From Mesorhizobium shangrilense (GTDB taxonomy: Bacteria > Pseudomonadota > Alphaproteobacteria > Rhizobiales > Rhizobiaceae): a DNA stretch of 64,000 nucleotides. Both the position numbers and the translations under genes were made by a program. The notes beneath the pieces are model-generated. The model saw only the letters and a list, made by a program, of their open reading frames with translations, was not told where the DNA came from and made no database searches. The stretch lies in the NCBI RefSeq assembly GCF_040537815.1, contig NZ_JBEWSZ010000003.1, forward strand, positions 1-64,000. The letters are read 5' to 3'. The first letter of the stretch is position 1, and each line of letters starts with the position of its first letter. Below, in pieces: positions 17,953 through 28,082 of the stretch.

Positions 17953-19854
17953 TTGCTTCAGAAGGCGCAAAATTCAGTCGGAACACACCCCGTGAGCAGT
18001 GATGCTGTTGGCACGACCTCTCCCATTTCGTCCGCACATGTGGAAGTGGCCCGCTTGGGGCGGGGATTGAGTACGCTACTGCGCATTACGCGCATGAATT
18101 TGCGGCACCCGCGGCAGGTCGCCTTCGCTTTCGGATCGACGATCGTAGCGGCAATCCTCCAGATCCTCATTCCCCAGCTTCTCGGCCGGGCTGTCGACCA
18201 GACCCAGATAGTCATCCGGGGCGGTGTCATGGGGACCGCTGCAGAACAAACGCTCTGGACCACGGCTCTCCTGCTGCTCGCCGTGAGCGCGCTACGCGGC
18301 CTCTGCACGATGGCGCAGAACTATTTTGCCGAAGCCGTCGGGCATCACGTCGCGTACGAACTGCGGCTCGCTTGTTACGACAAGATCCAGCGCCTCAGCT
18401 TTTCCTTTCACGACCGGGTGCATTCAGGTGATCTGATCACCCTCGGCATGCTCGATCTCGACGGCGTGCGGACGTATTTTTCCACGGCCCTGGTTCGCTT
18501 GCTACTGCTCACCATGCTGATCGGGATCGGCGCCTACACGATGATCTCAACCGACCCGGTGCTCGGCGTAGTCGCGCTGAGTTTCGTGCCTTTCGTCGCC
18601 TGGCGATCGTCGGTCACACAGCTTAGGCTGCGCGCCACCTGGCTCGAGCTGCAGGAGCGGCTTTCGCTCCTAAGCCGCGTGATGGAGGAAAATCTCGCAG
18701 GCATCCGCGTCGTGCGCGCCTTTTCGGCACAGGCTTATGAGATGCTGAAGTTCGACCGCGCCTCGAAGAACGCGCTCGACCTCGCCCACGACCAGGTTGA
18801 CGTCTACGTGCCCAACACGTCGGCGATGACCCTGTCCTTCTTTTTCGCCCTGGGGTTGGTCCTCTTGATCGGTTGCAACAAGCTCATCGCCGGCGAGATT
18901 AGGGTCGGAACCCTCACGACGTTCCTGGCCTTCATGACGATCCTACAAATGCCCGTCCGCCAGGTGGGTCTGATGGTCAATGCCTTTGCCCGCGCTTCCA
19001 CTTGCGGTTCGCGTATTTTCGGTCTCCTCGACCAGGATATCACGATCAGGGATGCTCCCGGGGCCAGAGCGATCGAGATCAGTGGAGGCACTCTGCGCTT
19101 CGACAATGTCTCGTTTTCATATTCCGGCACCGGAAACAGTGCCGTTCTGAAGAATATCACCTTCGAGGCCCGTAGGGGCGAGACGATCGCAATTGTCGGT
19201 CCGCCGGGTTCGGGCAAATCGACAATGGCTCATCTGATCCCCCGCTTTTACGACGTTACCGGGGGCACCATCACGCTTGACGGGCAGGACATCCGCGGGG
19301 TCACCCTCGCGACGCTTCGCAAGGCTATCGTCGTCGTACAGCAGGATGCATTCCTTTTCACCACCACGATCGAGAACAACATCGCTTATGGCGATCCCTG
19401 GGCGAAGGAACAGCGGATTGAGCGCGCTAGCGAATCCGCCCAGTTGCACAACTACATCCTCGGCCTCCCAGCAGGCTACGAGACGGTCGTCGGCGAACGC
19501 GGCGTCTCTCTGTCTGGCGGCCAGCGCCAGCGTCTCACGATAGCTCGCACCATGATGCTGCGCCCCTCAATCGTCGTTTTCGACGACTCAACGGCCGCGA
19601 TCGATGCCGCCACCGAGCAGCGCATCCGCGCGACGATACGACGTCTTGCCAAGGATAGGGTGACGATCGTCATCGCCCACCGGCTCAATTCGCTCATGCA
19701 CGCCGACCAGATCCTTTTTGTCGACAATGGCGAGATCGTCGAACGCGGCACCCATCAAGAGCTTTTGGCCAAGCGAGGACGCTATAAGGCCCTTTACGAT
19801 CTCCAGTTGCGCTCAGGTGATGACATCGTGATCGCATATAGAGGCGCGCCCTGA
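17953..19854 (+). CDS. half-ABC exporter subunit A (degenerate Walker B)
   Basis: This fused membrane and ATPase subunit would work with the next gene as a heterodimeric ABC exporter in the inner membrane. Six membrane segments span about residues 45-330. The ATPase domain has Walker A GPPGSGKST and signature LSGGQRQR. Its Walker B reads VVFDDSTAAID, with Asp where the catalytic Glu usually stands. The open frame starts at TTG 17953; GTG 17992 is an alternative. It is 10 bases after the SIR2-like gene and overlaps the next gene by one base. The substrate is unknown. Confidence 0.85.
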   Translation: MLQKAQNSVGTHPVSSDAVGTTSPISSAHVEVARLGRGLSTLLRITRMNLRHPRQVAFAFGSTIVAAILQILIPQLLGRAVDQTQIVIRGGVMGTAAEQTLWTTALLLLAVSALRGLCTMAQNYFAEAVGHHVAYELRLACYDKIQRLSFSFHDRVHSGDLITLGMLDLDGVRTYFSTALVRLLLLTMLIGIGAYTMISTDPVLGVVALSFVPFVAWRSSVTQLRLRATWLELQERLSLLSRVMEENLAGIRVVRAFSAQAYEMLKFDRASKNALDLAHDQVDVYVPNTSAMTLSFFFALGLVLLIGCNKLIAGEIRVGTLTTFLAFMTILQMPVRQVGLMVNAFARASTCGSRIFGLLDQDITIRDAPGARAIEISGGTLRFDNVSFSYSGTGNSAVLKNITFEARRGETIAIVGPPGSGKSTMAHLIPRFYDVTGGTITLDGQDIRGVTLATLRKAIVVVQQDAFLFTTTIENNIAYGDPWAKEQRIERASESAQLHNYILGLPAGYETVVGERGVSLSGGQRQRLTIARTMMLRPSIVVFDDSTAAIDAATEQRIRATIRRLAKDRVTIVIAHRLNSLMHADQILFVDNGEIVERGTHQELLAKRGRYKALYDLQLRSGDDIVIAYRGAP

Positions 19855-21758
19855 TGGCAAAGGGGCACGCCAGTGAATGCGAGACCGAACCCAATAACGA
19901 CGGTAGACGCCCCCCGCGTGCTGTCGTCGGCTCCCATCGCATCGAGGAGGGGATGTTCGGCCGGGCTTTCGACAAGAACATCATTCTGCGCATCTGGGCC
20001 TTCGTTCGTCCCTACCGCGCCATGGTGGTCATCTCGGTTGCCGCATTGCTGATCTTCATCGGCACGCAGCTTCTCATCCCGCTGATCATTCGCTACGCGA
20101 TTGACCACGCCATGACTCCGGCAGGCGTTGATCGCTCCGCGCTACTTACGGCCGCCGGCGCGTTCGCTCTCGCCATTCTGGGTAATTTCGGCGCCTCCTA
20201 CGCGCAGGAAACCGTGGTGGGGAAAATCGCCGTGAACGTCCTCTTCGATATCCGCCGCGCCATGTTTGGCCATCTGCAGAGGGTTTCGCTCTCCTTCATG
20301 GACAAGACCGAGGTCGGACGCCTGATGTCCCGCCTTCAAGGCGACGTCAACTCCGTCCATGAATTTCTCGAAACCTCAATCTATTCCGTAGGCGATATTG
20401 CGCTTCTGTTCGGCATCGTTTTCGTGATGCTGTGGCTCGACTTCCGCCTGGGCCTCCTGACGCTCTCGGTCTTGCCGGCTCTGTTGATCATCCGCATCGT
20501 CTGGTTGCCGCGTGCCCGCGAAGCCTTCATGGCTGCACGCGAGACCAATTCGGTCGTCAACGGCGCGCTTGCCGAAGCCATTCAAGGCGTGCGCACCGTC
20601 CAGTCCATGGACCGCCAGCAGGTGAATTTCATTCTCTATGACGACAAGGCACATGCCGACCTCAGGGCTCACCTGATCGCTGCCAGATATGCACAGGTCA
20701 TGGTGCCGATCGTCGATGGCCTCACCGGCCTCGCCATGGCCGTCGTCATCGTGGCCGGCGGCTCCATGGTCATGAATGGTCGCATCGAAGTGGGCGTATT
20801 GGTCGCCTACCTATTCTACATCCAGCGCTTCTTTGACCCAATTCGCTCACTCACCCTGCAATATTCGGTCATGCAGCGCGCCATGGCCTCCGGCAGGCGC
20901 CTGACCGATGTGCTCGACGTTAAGATCGAGGTCCAGGACAAACCGGATGCTAGGGTGCTTTCGCCGGAAATGGACGGCTCGGTCGAGTTCAGGGACGTCA
21001 CGTTCGGCTACGATCCCAACCATCCGGTGCTGAGAAATATCTCCTTCCGGGTCAATCCCGGCGAGACGGTCGCATTGGTCGGGCCGACCGGCTCGGGCAA
21101 ATCGAGCGCGATGGCCCTCGTCCACCGCTTCTATGATGTTCAGCGGGGGCAGGTGCTCATCGGGGGGCATGATGTGCGCGATCTCACTCAGGAATCGCTC
21201 GGCCGCCAAGTCGCCATGGTGCTGCAGGAGCCGTTCCTTTTCACCGGGACGGTGTTCGAAAACATTCGCTACCATAAGACGGAAGCCACGCGCGACAAGG
21301 TCATCGAGGCCGCCAAGGCGGTCGGCGCCCACGACTTCATCATGAGCCTTGCCAACGGATATGAAGCCCAACTCGGCGAACGCGGTGGCAACCTATCTCT
21401 GGGCCAACGCCAGCTTATCAGTTTCGCCCGCGCTCTCGTTGCCGACTCCAAGATCCTGGTCCTTGACGAGGCCACCGCCAACATCGACAGCTACACGGAA
21501 ATGCTGATTCAGAACGCTCTGAGGAAGCTCCTTGAAGGCCGCACTGGCCTCGTCATCGCCCACCGCCTTGCAACGATCCGCGGCGCCGACCGTATCATCG
21601 TACTTCAGAATGGGCAGGTCATTGAGAGCGGCAACCACGACAAGCTGATGGCCATGGGTGGGCTCTATTCCAAACTCTACAATCTTAACTACGCGTCCTT
21701 CGACGACATTGCCGAAGAGAAACTCGATACCACCGCACTAGCGGGGTCCCGGACCTGA
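19854..21758 (+). CDS. half-ABC exporter subunit B (non-canonical signature)
   Basis: This is the partner exporter half, 634 residues, with an N-terminal six-helix domain (about residues 50-340) and a C-terminal ATPase. Walker A is GPTGSGKSS and Walker B LVLDEATANID with the catalytic Glu intact, but the signature reads LSLGQRQL instead of LSGGQ. In a heterodimer this signature faces the Asp-bearing Walker B of subunit A, so one ATP site is predicted weak and the other active. The TGATG overlap with subunit A supports co-translation. Confidence 0.87.
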   Translation: MAKGHASECETEPNNDGRRPPRAVVGSHRIEEGMFGRAFDKNIILRIWAFVRPYRAMVVISVAALLIFIGTQLLIPLIIRYAIDHAMTPAGVDRSALLTAAGAFALAILGNFGASYAQETVVGKIAVNVLFDIRRAMFGHLQRVSLSFMDKTEVGRLMSRLQGDVNSVHEFLETSIYSVGDIALLFGIVFVMLWLDFRLGLLTLSVLPALLIIRIVWLPRAREAFMAARETNSVVNGALAEAIQGVRTVQSMDRQQVNFILYDDKAHADLRAHLIAARYAQVMVPIVDGLTGLAMAVVIVAGGSMVMNGRIEVGVLVAYLFYIQRFFDPIRSLTLQYSVMQRAMASGRRLTDVLDVKIEVQDKPDARVLSPEMDGSVEFRDVTFGYDPNHPVLRNISFRVNPGETVALVGPTGSGKSSAMALVHRFYDVQRGQVLIGGHDVRDLTQESLGRQVAMVLQEPFLFTGTVFENIRYHKTEATRDKVIEAAKAVGAHDFIMSLANGYEAQLGERGGNLSLGQRQLISFARALVADSKILVLDEATANIDSYTEMLIQNALRKLLEGRTGLVIAHRLATIRGADRIIVLQNGQVIESGNHDKLMAMGGLYSKLYNLNYASFDDIAEEKLDTTALAGSRT

Positions 21759-22187
21759 TGTCTGGTCGGCCATGTTGGGGTGACCCGTTCCATTCGGTTG
21801 AGGCCAACGAGATCGTTGTAGCTTGTGTGCTTGTCGGCGACACGGTCGGCGGGCGCTACAATCGCGCACGGCCGCCCAGCCTGCCTCGCCATCCTCGTCG
21901 CGCATTACGCGATGCGTCTCCGAGCTGATCAGGCTCAACAAGAATGCTGTCCATCCCGACACTGGAGCCATGCGCGATATGTCGGCAAAGGATGGAAGGA
22001 ACGATGCGCACCACTTTGCAGTCGGCGCTGCTTAAGGACCTGGCCTTCCTCGAGGCGGTGTAAGACCCGAGATTATGCCCGAATGTAAGCGGGGCGGACC
22101 CCGCAACCGGCCGCAATTGCGCGTAATTGACGGGTTGCTTTACACAGCCATTCGGCATAGCTCGGAGCGTGGCACAAACCGCCAAGT
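21759..22187. other. intergenic stretch, no gene recognised
   Basis: These 429 bases lie between the exporter operon and the end of the convergent acetyltransferase gene. Short open frames here have no family I recognise. It may contain decayed transposon DNA, but I cannot show it. Confidence 0.3.
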
Positions 22188-22751
22188 TCAACGACTTTGA
22201 ACCCCTTGCACCCGAGCCGGACTTCCCACGACTGTTGCCCCTGCGGGAACATCTCGAGTGACCACGCTGCCAGCGCCCACGACCGCATCATCGCCAATCG
22301 TGACGCCCGGGAGAATGATTGCCCCACCGCCGATCCAGACACGGCTGCCAATGCGGACAGGGCGCCCGAACTGCAGCCCACTCTGCCGCTGCTCGGGATC
22401 ATGCGGATGATCTGCGGTGTAGATTTGCACGGCAGGCCCAATTGCCGTTCCTTGGCCAATCATCACCTCTACCACGTCAAGGATGACGCAGTTGAAATTG
22501 AGGAAGACATGGGCTCCGAGGCGGATGTTGAAGCCGTAGTCGCAATAGAAGGGCGGACGGATGACCGCTCCGGGCCCAACCTCTCCTAGCCGCTCGGACA
22601 GGAGCGCATGCCCCTGCTCGGCGGTTTGGCCCAACGTGTCATTGTACCGCTTCAGCCAAGCCCCGGTGGCCAGCAGGTCAGCTTGGATCTCCGGATCCGC
22701 CGCACTGTACGGCTCACCTGCGAGCATCTTCTCTTTTTGACTGCGTATCAT
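22188..22751 (-). CDS. nodL: NodL/LacA-type O-acetyltransferase
   Basis: This hexapeptide-repeat acetyltransferase (187 residues) belongs to the NodL-LacA-CysE family. NodL puts an O-acetyl group on the non-reducing end sugar of Nod factors. The catalytic His is in YTADHPHDP, and the left-handed helix repeats run from about residue 75 to the end (WIGGGAIILPGVTIGDDAVVGAGSVV). The start has a GAGGAA site. No nod box is seen upstream, so a general maltose or sugar acetyltransferase is the alternative. Confidence 0.7.
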   Translation of the reverse strand: MIRSQKEKMLAGEPYSAADPEIQADLLATGAWLKRYNDTLGQTAEQGHALLSERLGEVGPGAVIRPPFYCDYGFNIRLGAHVFLNFNCVILDVVEVMIGQGTAIGPAVQIYTADHPHDPEQRQSGLQFGRPVRIGSRVWIGGGAIILPGVTIGDDAVVGAGSVVTRDVPAGATVVGSPARVQGVQSR

Positions 22752-23098
22752 GGTTCCTCGTCAGATCGTGTCCCGTGGTGTGGTGTAGGAGTGCATGGCG
22801 GATTGCCCTCGGGAACGTTTGTGTCTTAGTCCTGCCGCGCCCCGGCTCAAAAACCGGGGCGGTAGTCTCGTCGGCGACCAGCTTCGTTCGAGCATTGCTG
22901 ATGCACCGGACGTAGCTGCCAGGCGGCACTAGCAACCCAGTCGGCAAGTGTCCAGCGGTCGAGGCTCTTCCTTGCCGCTTTTGGATTTGCGCCTGACGAT
23001 AGAGCGGTATGTGATCGGTGTGTGTGGATCCCAGGGCCTGGGCGACGGTCGCTTAGCCCGTCCCCTTCACCACGCTACGCTCACACATCCCAATGACA
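22752..23098. other. intergenic stretch, no gene recognised
   Basis: I see no coding sequence, nod box or sigma-54 promoter here. It separates the acetyltransferase from the groEL scrap. Confidence 0.3.
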
Positions 23099-23330
23099 GG
23101 AGAACACCACCATCGTCGACGGCGCCGGCAAGGAGGCCGAGATCCAGGGCTGCGTCGCCCAGATCAAGCAGCAGATCGAGGAGACCACCTCGGACCACGA
23201 CAAGGAGAGGCTGGAGGAACGTCTGGCGAAGCTCGCCGGCGGCGTTGCAGTCATCCGCGTCGGCGGTGGCGCGACGGAAGTCAAAGTCAAAGTCAAAGTC
23301 AAAGAAAAGAAGACCGCGTCGATAACGAAA
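23099..23330 (+). pseudogene. groEL: groEL internal fragment
   Basis: The frame reads [16 protein letters not shown], then [18 protein letters not shown], then [15 protein letters not shown], an internal stretch of the GroEL chaperonin. It then runs into a four-fold GTCAAA hexanucleotide repeat (VKVKVK), which interrupts the family's ATEVEVKEKKDRVDD, and the frame is lost. About 75 of some 540 codons remain. Rhizobia carry several groEL copies, some on symbiosis islands. Confidence 0.8.
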
Positions 23331-23579
23331 TTCTTAACCAAATTTTTTGGACCAACTGGCGATGGCAGATCAAGTCTACAGGCATTCGAAGCTCCCGGCT
23401 TCTGCCAGCGTATGATGAAGCCCTACCCGGCCGAAGCCGACATCGATCCCGGCGTCGGCGTCATGGACCGCAACCAGGCCGTTCTCACCTTCCAATGGAG
23501 ACATTGAGAATACACCGGCGGAAGAGGTCAATGTGATGTCAATTGGCTCATCTTCTTTCTTTCTTTCTTTCTGAGACTC

Positions 23580-23608
23580 GTCAGCTTCTCGAAAGGTAAC
23601 CCCCCTAG
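23580..23608 (+). promoter_or_regulatory. tts box (TtsI-binding promoter element)
   Basis: The stretch begins GTCAGCTTCTCGAAAGG and continues into a CCCCCCTA end, matching the tts box bound by TtsI, the NodD-dependent activator of rhizobial type III secretion. It lies 272 bases before the effector gene, on the same strand. No secretion-apparatus gene is in this window. Confidence 0.75.
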
Positions 23609-23851
23609 CGTAGAACCTGGATATCTAGACGGCGATGTCGCCAATTGACTGCAACGGAATTGAACGTCGGAGCGCTCGGAGCAATTTGAAATCGGGGTAG
23701 GTGGCAGCACCGATGGGTTGCTGTTTGCTATTTCCGACTTCGGCAGTCAATTCCCGCGTGAAACCTGCGCCGCCTTCGATCTGTCGGCTCTATCCCCTTG
23801 CGTCAAATCTGAGCGCGGCCGCCTAGACTTGCCAAGAGCCTAAAGTCTCAA

Positions 23852-26800
23852 ATGGAGAGCAGTATGGATGGTTCTCATTTCAGCCCGTTGCAGTTGAGCC
23901 CCTTCGCTCCACAAGAATTCGCCCAGCAGGACGCCGACCTCCGGGCGCAGCAGCAGGCGGGGCAACAAACCGGCAACGCGAGCACGCAAGTGAGGTTTGA
24001 GCGGTGGCTTGATGAGTTGCAGTTGAGTTCCTCCGATAAGGGCTCCGCAGAGGCTGGTTCGCCAGACGCGAGTCCAGTAGAGCGCGGTGGAGCGATTCGG
24101 AGCGGGGACCTCGGCGGTTTGATCGGGGGGCCGCAGCGGGGCGGCCTGTTCGACAGCGCAGGTCACAGCATAGACATCCCTCGCGCCCACCTCGGCGGTT
24201 CAACTCAGGTGCCGTCGCGGTCCAACCTGTTCAGCAGCACGCGCTACACCTCGCCGTCTGACGTGCGACCCATAATGCAGACGAAGGATGGCGAAAATCT
24301 TGGACTGTGGTCGCGCATTAAGTCAGGGATCGGGAAAGCGTTCCGAGGTTGCAGCGAAAAATCATTCGGCGGCTCAACGTCGGACACGGTCATTTCTTCA
24401 AAGCTTCGCATGGATTTCGCCAAGCGCGGCCGCGAGATCGAGCCCTACAGGGAAGACGAAGAACTCATTTCCATGTTCAGGGGCGCAGCCGTGCGCGACC
24501 GCCTGGACCCCCGTAATGCCGCGAATACGGCAAGCCATCTTCGCGGCTTCAGTGCCTATCTTCACCTGAGGGGCTGGCCGCCGATAGCCGGCCGGCTTAA
24601 CGACGAGTCGTTGGATGCCGATGCCGCGCGTTATGCGGAGATTAATCAGGAAATCAGGAGCGCATTGAGAAAGTTGCGGGCAGCCGATGCCGGACAACCG
24701 GTGACAGATATCCGACGTCGCACTATGAATTTGGGTCTTCATCCCGAAGACGCGGACTTCCTGGAGAGGTTCAAGGCTTCAGCCAGGCAGCTCAACATTC
24801 CCGAAGGGACCATCAAAGCTAATATCTCCCATGTTAAGAAATTCGCTAAGTGGCTCTGTGAAAAGAACAAAGCGTCAATGCATTCTCGGCTTCACGAGGA
24901 ATCGCTAAGCAGCGATGTTCTGCAGTACAAGAACCACGGCGGTGACCCTGAGGACCGCCTCGTGTCGGCGCTGACTAATCTCCGAAGGAGTGCGCCTGGA
25001 AGTGAAGAAATCGAACAACTCGGACCTGGACCCCATTGCATGGGACGCCAGGCCCTGGATCCTTATCCCGATGATGCCCGCCTCATCAAAGACGCGACCA
25101 TGCAAGCCGTGCACGACCTTGGACCCGGGACGACCGCGAAGCAGAGGATGCCCTTCAACGACCAGGCCAGCCGTTTTCGCAGGTTCAGTGACTGGCTCAA
25201 AAGGGAGGCCAAGGGGAACATATTTGACCGGATTAATGGCAGTCAGCAGCACAAAGAAGTGTTAAACCAAGATCTTCGGGATTTCCAGAAGTACCTTGGA
25301 ACAAGGCGTGGCATCAATTTGTCGTTTCTTCGGAACTACCTACAAGTCGTCGAGCCCAACGCTGAGCGGCCGGGTTCGCCGGTCGGGGGTGCTTGGCAGC
25401 CCGATTCGCCGCAGAGGCCGGCCGATTCCACCTCCATATGGTCGTTGCCGTCGGTGCCATCGGATTTCGATTTCCCCGAGCTGCCAGCGCCGTCTGGCAG
25501 GGCTCCATCAGACATCTATGGCAGTCTTGAGTCACTGGTTCATCTGAATGCATCCACACCGCATGAGTTGCGTGACGATGCTCGCTCTGCGCCAGCGCCG
25601 GACGTTGCCGCACCATCGTCATCTATCAGGGCTGCAACAGGTTACACCGGTCTTGGATCATTGATCGGACCGGGGGGACGCCATACCCTGGATCCTTATC
25701 CCGACGATGCCCGCTTAATCAAAGACGCGACCACGCAAGCCCTGCACGACCTTGGACCCGGGGCGACCGCGAAGCAGAGGACGCCCTTCAACGACCAGGC
25801 TAGCCGTTTTCGCAGGTTCAGTGAGTGGCTCAAAATGAAAGGGAGGGGGAACATAGTTGACCGGATAAATGGCAGCCAACAACAGCAAGAAGTGCTAAAG
25901 CAAGATATGCGTGAATTCCAGAAAGATCTTGGAACAAGGCGTGGCATCAATTTGACGTTTCTTCGGAATTACCTGCAAGTCGTCGAGGCGAACGCGGCGC
26001 TGGAGTTGCAAGCCCGTGAGCTGCTGGCTTCGCCCGCCGGGCGCGCTTGGCAGCCCGACTCATCGCGCGGGCCCGCTGATTCGACCCCCACATGGTCGTT
26101 GCCGTCGTTGCCCTCGGATTTCGATTTTCCCGAGCTGCCATCGTCGTCTGCCAGGGCTCCGGCAGGTACCTACAGCGGTCTTGGGACATTGAGCGGTATT
26201 GGATCAATGGTTGATCTGAATGCGCCCACACCGCATGAGTTGCGTGACGACGCCCACTTTGCGCCGGCGCCGGACATTGCCGCACCATTGTCGTCTGCCG
26301 GGGCTCCGGCAGGCACCTACAGCGGTCTTGAGTCATTGAGCGGTATTGGATCAATGACTGATCTGAATGCGCCCACACCGCATGAGTTGCGTGACGACGC
26401 TCACTTTGCGCCGGCGCCGGACGTTGCCGCACCATCGTCGTCTGCCAGGGCTCCGGCAGGCACCTACAGCGGTCTTGAGTCATTGAGCGGTGTTGGATCA
26501 ATCATTGATCTGAATGCGCCCACACCGGATGAGTTGCGTGACGACGCTCACTTTGCGCCGGCGCCGGACATTGCCGCACCATTGTCGTCTGCCAGGGCTC
26601 CGGCAGGCACCTACAGCGGTCTTGAGTCATTGAGCGGTATTGGATCAATGGTTGATCTGAATGCGTCCACACCGCATGAGTTGCGCGACGACGCTCACTC
26701 TACACTGCCGTACGTCCCGCCGTCGTCTGTTGGGCCATCAGCTCGCGCACCGGATTTACTCGATGTCGGAGAGATCGTCGGCGAGCACTGGCGCCACGGC

Positions 26801-27553
26801 TCCCAACTGGCCTCGGAGCTTCTGAGCTACATCCTGGAGAGCTACGGTCTCCTGCCGACCCGGTTCGGCAAAGCGACAACTTTCACCATCCACGGTGAGG
26901 TCTACGCAGCCAAGCTAGAGGAGGCGGACGGGCGGGTTCATCTCATCCATCATCGAGTTGGGCCGCCGACGGATGGAGGCGGATTATTGAGGCTGGGCGA
27001 CGAGCAGTGGCTGGGCGACGAGCATATCGCGGCGGGTTACAACCTCCTGCACGACGAGCTGCATCCGGAACTGGCTGCCCGGACGCGACTCGTGGATCCC
27101 CTCGTAGCCCATCATCTGCGCTTAGCCGCGGGGGCCGATTGGCTACGCGCATTCCGGAGCATCGTCCATGACCGCCGTGGTGGTAGCGATACAGCCGACT
27201 ACCTGTTTCTGCCAGTGAACGATGCCAGTGCTGCTGATCCTCATCGCCGCGGCATGCATTGGTCGCTGCTGCTCGTTGATCGCAGCGACCGGGAAAACCC
27301 GATCGCCTATCACTACGACTCCTACCGCCCATTCCACCGCACCATCGCAGAAGAGTTCGCGGCAAGGCTGGGCGCCGACCTCCAGCCAGTCGGCATGGCC
27401 CAGCAGCAGAACGGTTATGATTGCGGCGTCTTTGTGCTGGATGGCACGCGGGAGCTGGCTCGACGGTTGGGAGAAGAACCGCAGCCACAGCGCAGTCTCG
27501 CAAATCTCGTCACCGATCGGCGGGCACTCCAGGAGCGACTCTCGCGAATTTGA
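23852..27553 (+). CDS. type III effector with C48 (SUMO/Ulp1) protease domain, NopD-like
   Basis: The 1233-residue product looks like a secreted effector that would remove SUMO or a similar modifier inside plant cells. From the N-terminus: a Gln-rich secretion-like start; four units of about 95 residues resembling the core-binding fold of tyrosine recombinases (near 195-280, 296-380, 399-500 and 611-712, the last two nearly identical); four tandem 49-residue repeats with DLNAPTP (near 770-960); then a C48 protease domain. The catalytic His1136, Asp1156 and Cys1191 are all present, with Gln in QQQNGYDCG. ATG 23864 is an alternative start. A tts box lies upstream. NopD of Bradyrhizobium and XopD of Xanthomonas are the closest families I know. 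Confidence 0.85.
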   Translation: MESSMDGSHFSPLQLSPFAPQEFAQQDADLRAQQQAGQQTGNASTQVRFERWLDELQLSSSDKGSAEAGSPDASPVERGGAIRSGDLGGLIGGPQRGGLFDSAGHSIDIPRAHLGGSTQVPSRSNLFSSTRYTSPSDVRPIMQTKDGENLGLWSRIKSGIGKAFRGCSEKSFGGSTSDTVISSKLRMDFAKRGREIEPYREDEELISMFRGAAVRDRLDPRNAANTASHLRGFSAYLHLRGWPPIAGRLNDESLDADAARYAEINQEIRSALRKLRAADAGQPVTDIRRRTMNLGLHPEDADFLERFKASARQLNIPEGTIKANISHVKKFAKWLCEKNKASMHSRLHEESLSSDVLQYKNHGGDPEDRLVSALTNLRRSAPGSEEIEQLGPGPHCMGRQALDPYPDDARLIKDATMQAVHDLGPGTTAKQRMPFNDQASRFRRFSDWLKREAKGNIFDRINGSQQHKEVLNQDLRDFQKYLGTRRGINLSFLRNYLQVVEPNAERPGSPVGGAWQPDSPQRPADSTSIWSLPSVPSDFDFPELPAPSGRAPSDIYGSLESLVHLNASTPHELRDDARSAPAPDVAAPSSSIRAATGYTGLGSLIGPGGRHTLDPYPDDARLIKDATTQALHDLGPGATAKQRTPFNDQASRFRRFSEWLKMKGRGNIVDRINGSQQQQEVLKQDMREFQKDLGTRRGINLTFLRNYLQVVEANAALELQARELLASPAGRAWQPDSSRGPADSTPTWSLPSLPSDFDFPELPSSSARAPAGTYSGLGTLSGIGSMVDLNAPTPHELRDDAHFAPAPDIAAPLSSAGAPAGTYSGLESLSGIGSMTDLNAPTPHELRDDAHFAPAPDVAAPSSSARAPAGTYSGLESLSGVGSIIDLNAPTPDELRDDAHFAPAPDIAAPLSSARAPAGTYSGLESLSGIGSMVDLNASTPHELRDDAHSTLPYVPPSSVGPSARAPDLLDVGEIVGEHWRHGSQLASELLSYILESYGLLPTRFGKATTFTIHGEVYAAKLEEADGRVHLIHHRVGPPTDGGGLLRLGDEQWLGDEHIAAGYNLLHDELHPELAARTRLVDPLVAHHLRLAAGADWLRAFRSIVHDRRGGSDTADYLFLPVNDASAADPHRRGMHWSLLLVDRSDRENPIAYHYDSYRPFHRTIAEEFAARLGADLQPVGMAQQQNGYDCGVFVLDGTRELARRLGEEPQPQRSLANLVTDRRALQERLSRI

Positions 27554-27734
27554 TGACGCGCTCGGCGGAGCCCGCATGAGGCCCCACCTGGCCATCGTGA
27601 GGTTTGCCTGCGATTACTGAAATGAACCCGCGGAGTGGGACGGCTTGAGCCGGTTCGTTAGTTGGAAACTGACCCCTTCTGGTTACTTTCTAGCCGCTGC
27701 TAGATGGTTGATCCGGGCCGCTATTCTGGCGCGT

Positions 27735-28024
27735 GCCAGGGAAGGGTAAAGCTGTCGGCGCAAAGCGGCTGAATGACCAGGAAGTGGCGCGGCTGGTCAA
27801 GCCTGCAGCGTTGGCCGCCAGCGTGCGCGGTGATCTCAACGAAGGCGAGCGTGGTCAAAAGTTGTGGCCACTCGCTGCGCGCCGGCCTCGCCTCCTCTGC
27901 CGAGGTTGATGAACGCTATGTTCAGAAGCAGCTTGGCCACACCTCGGCAGAGATGACACGCAAGCACCAGCGACGGCGTGACCGCTTGCGTGTTAATCTA
28001 ACCAGGGCGTCAGGATTGCGGGCG
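27735..28024 (+). pseudogene. tyrosine recombinase remnant
   Basis: The C-terminal part of a phage-type integrase is readable: GHSLRAGLASSAEVDERYVQ, then KQLGHTSAEMTRKHQRRRD. The family has Tyr before QRRRD; here it is His, so the active nucleophile is lost. The upstream part is in a different frame (RLNDQEVARLVKPAALAA). It is debris of an old mobile element downstream of the effector. Confidence 0.65.
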
Positions 28025-28082
28025 CGGCACTGCAAGAGCTTTTTGCCTACCTCATCCTCGACGCCCTCGACGAAGGTTGCGC

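Noticed and set aside
23549..23572. run of CTTT repeats upstream of the tts box
   Set aside because: A simple-sequence run outside any gene; there is no evidence that it acts as a phase-variable switch.
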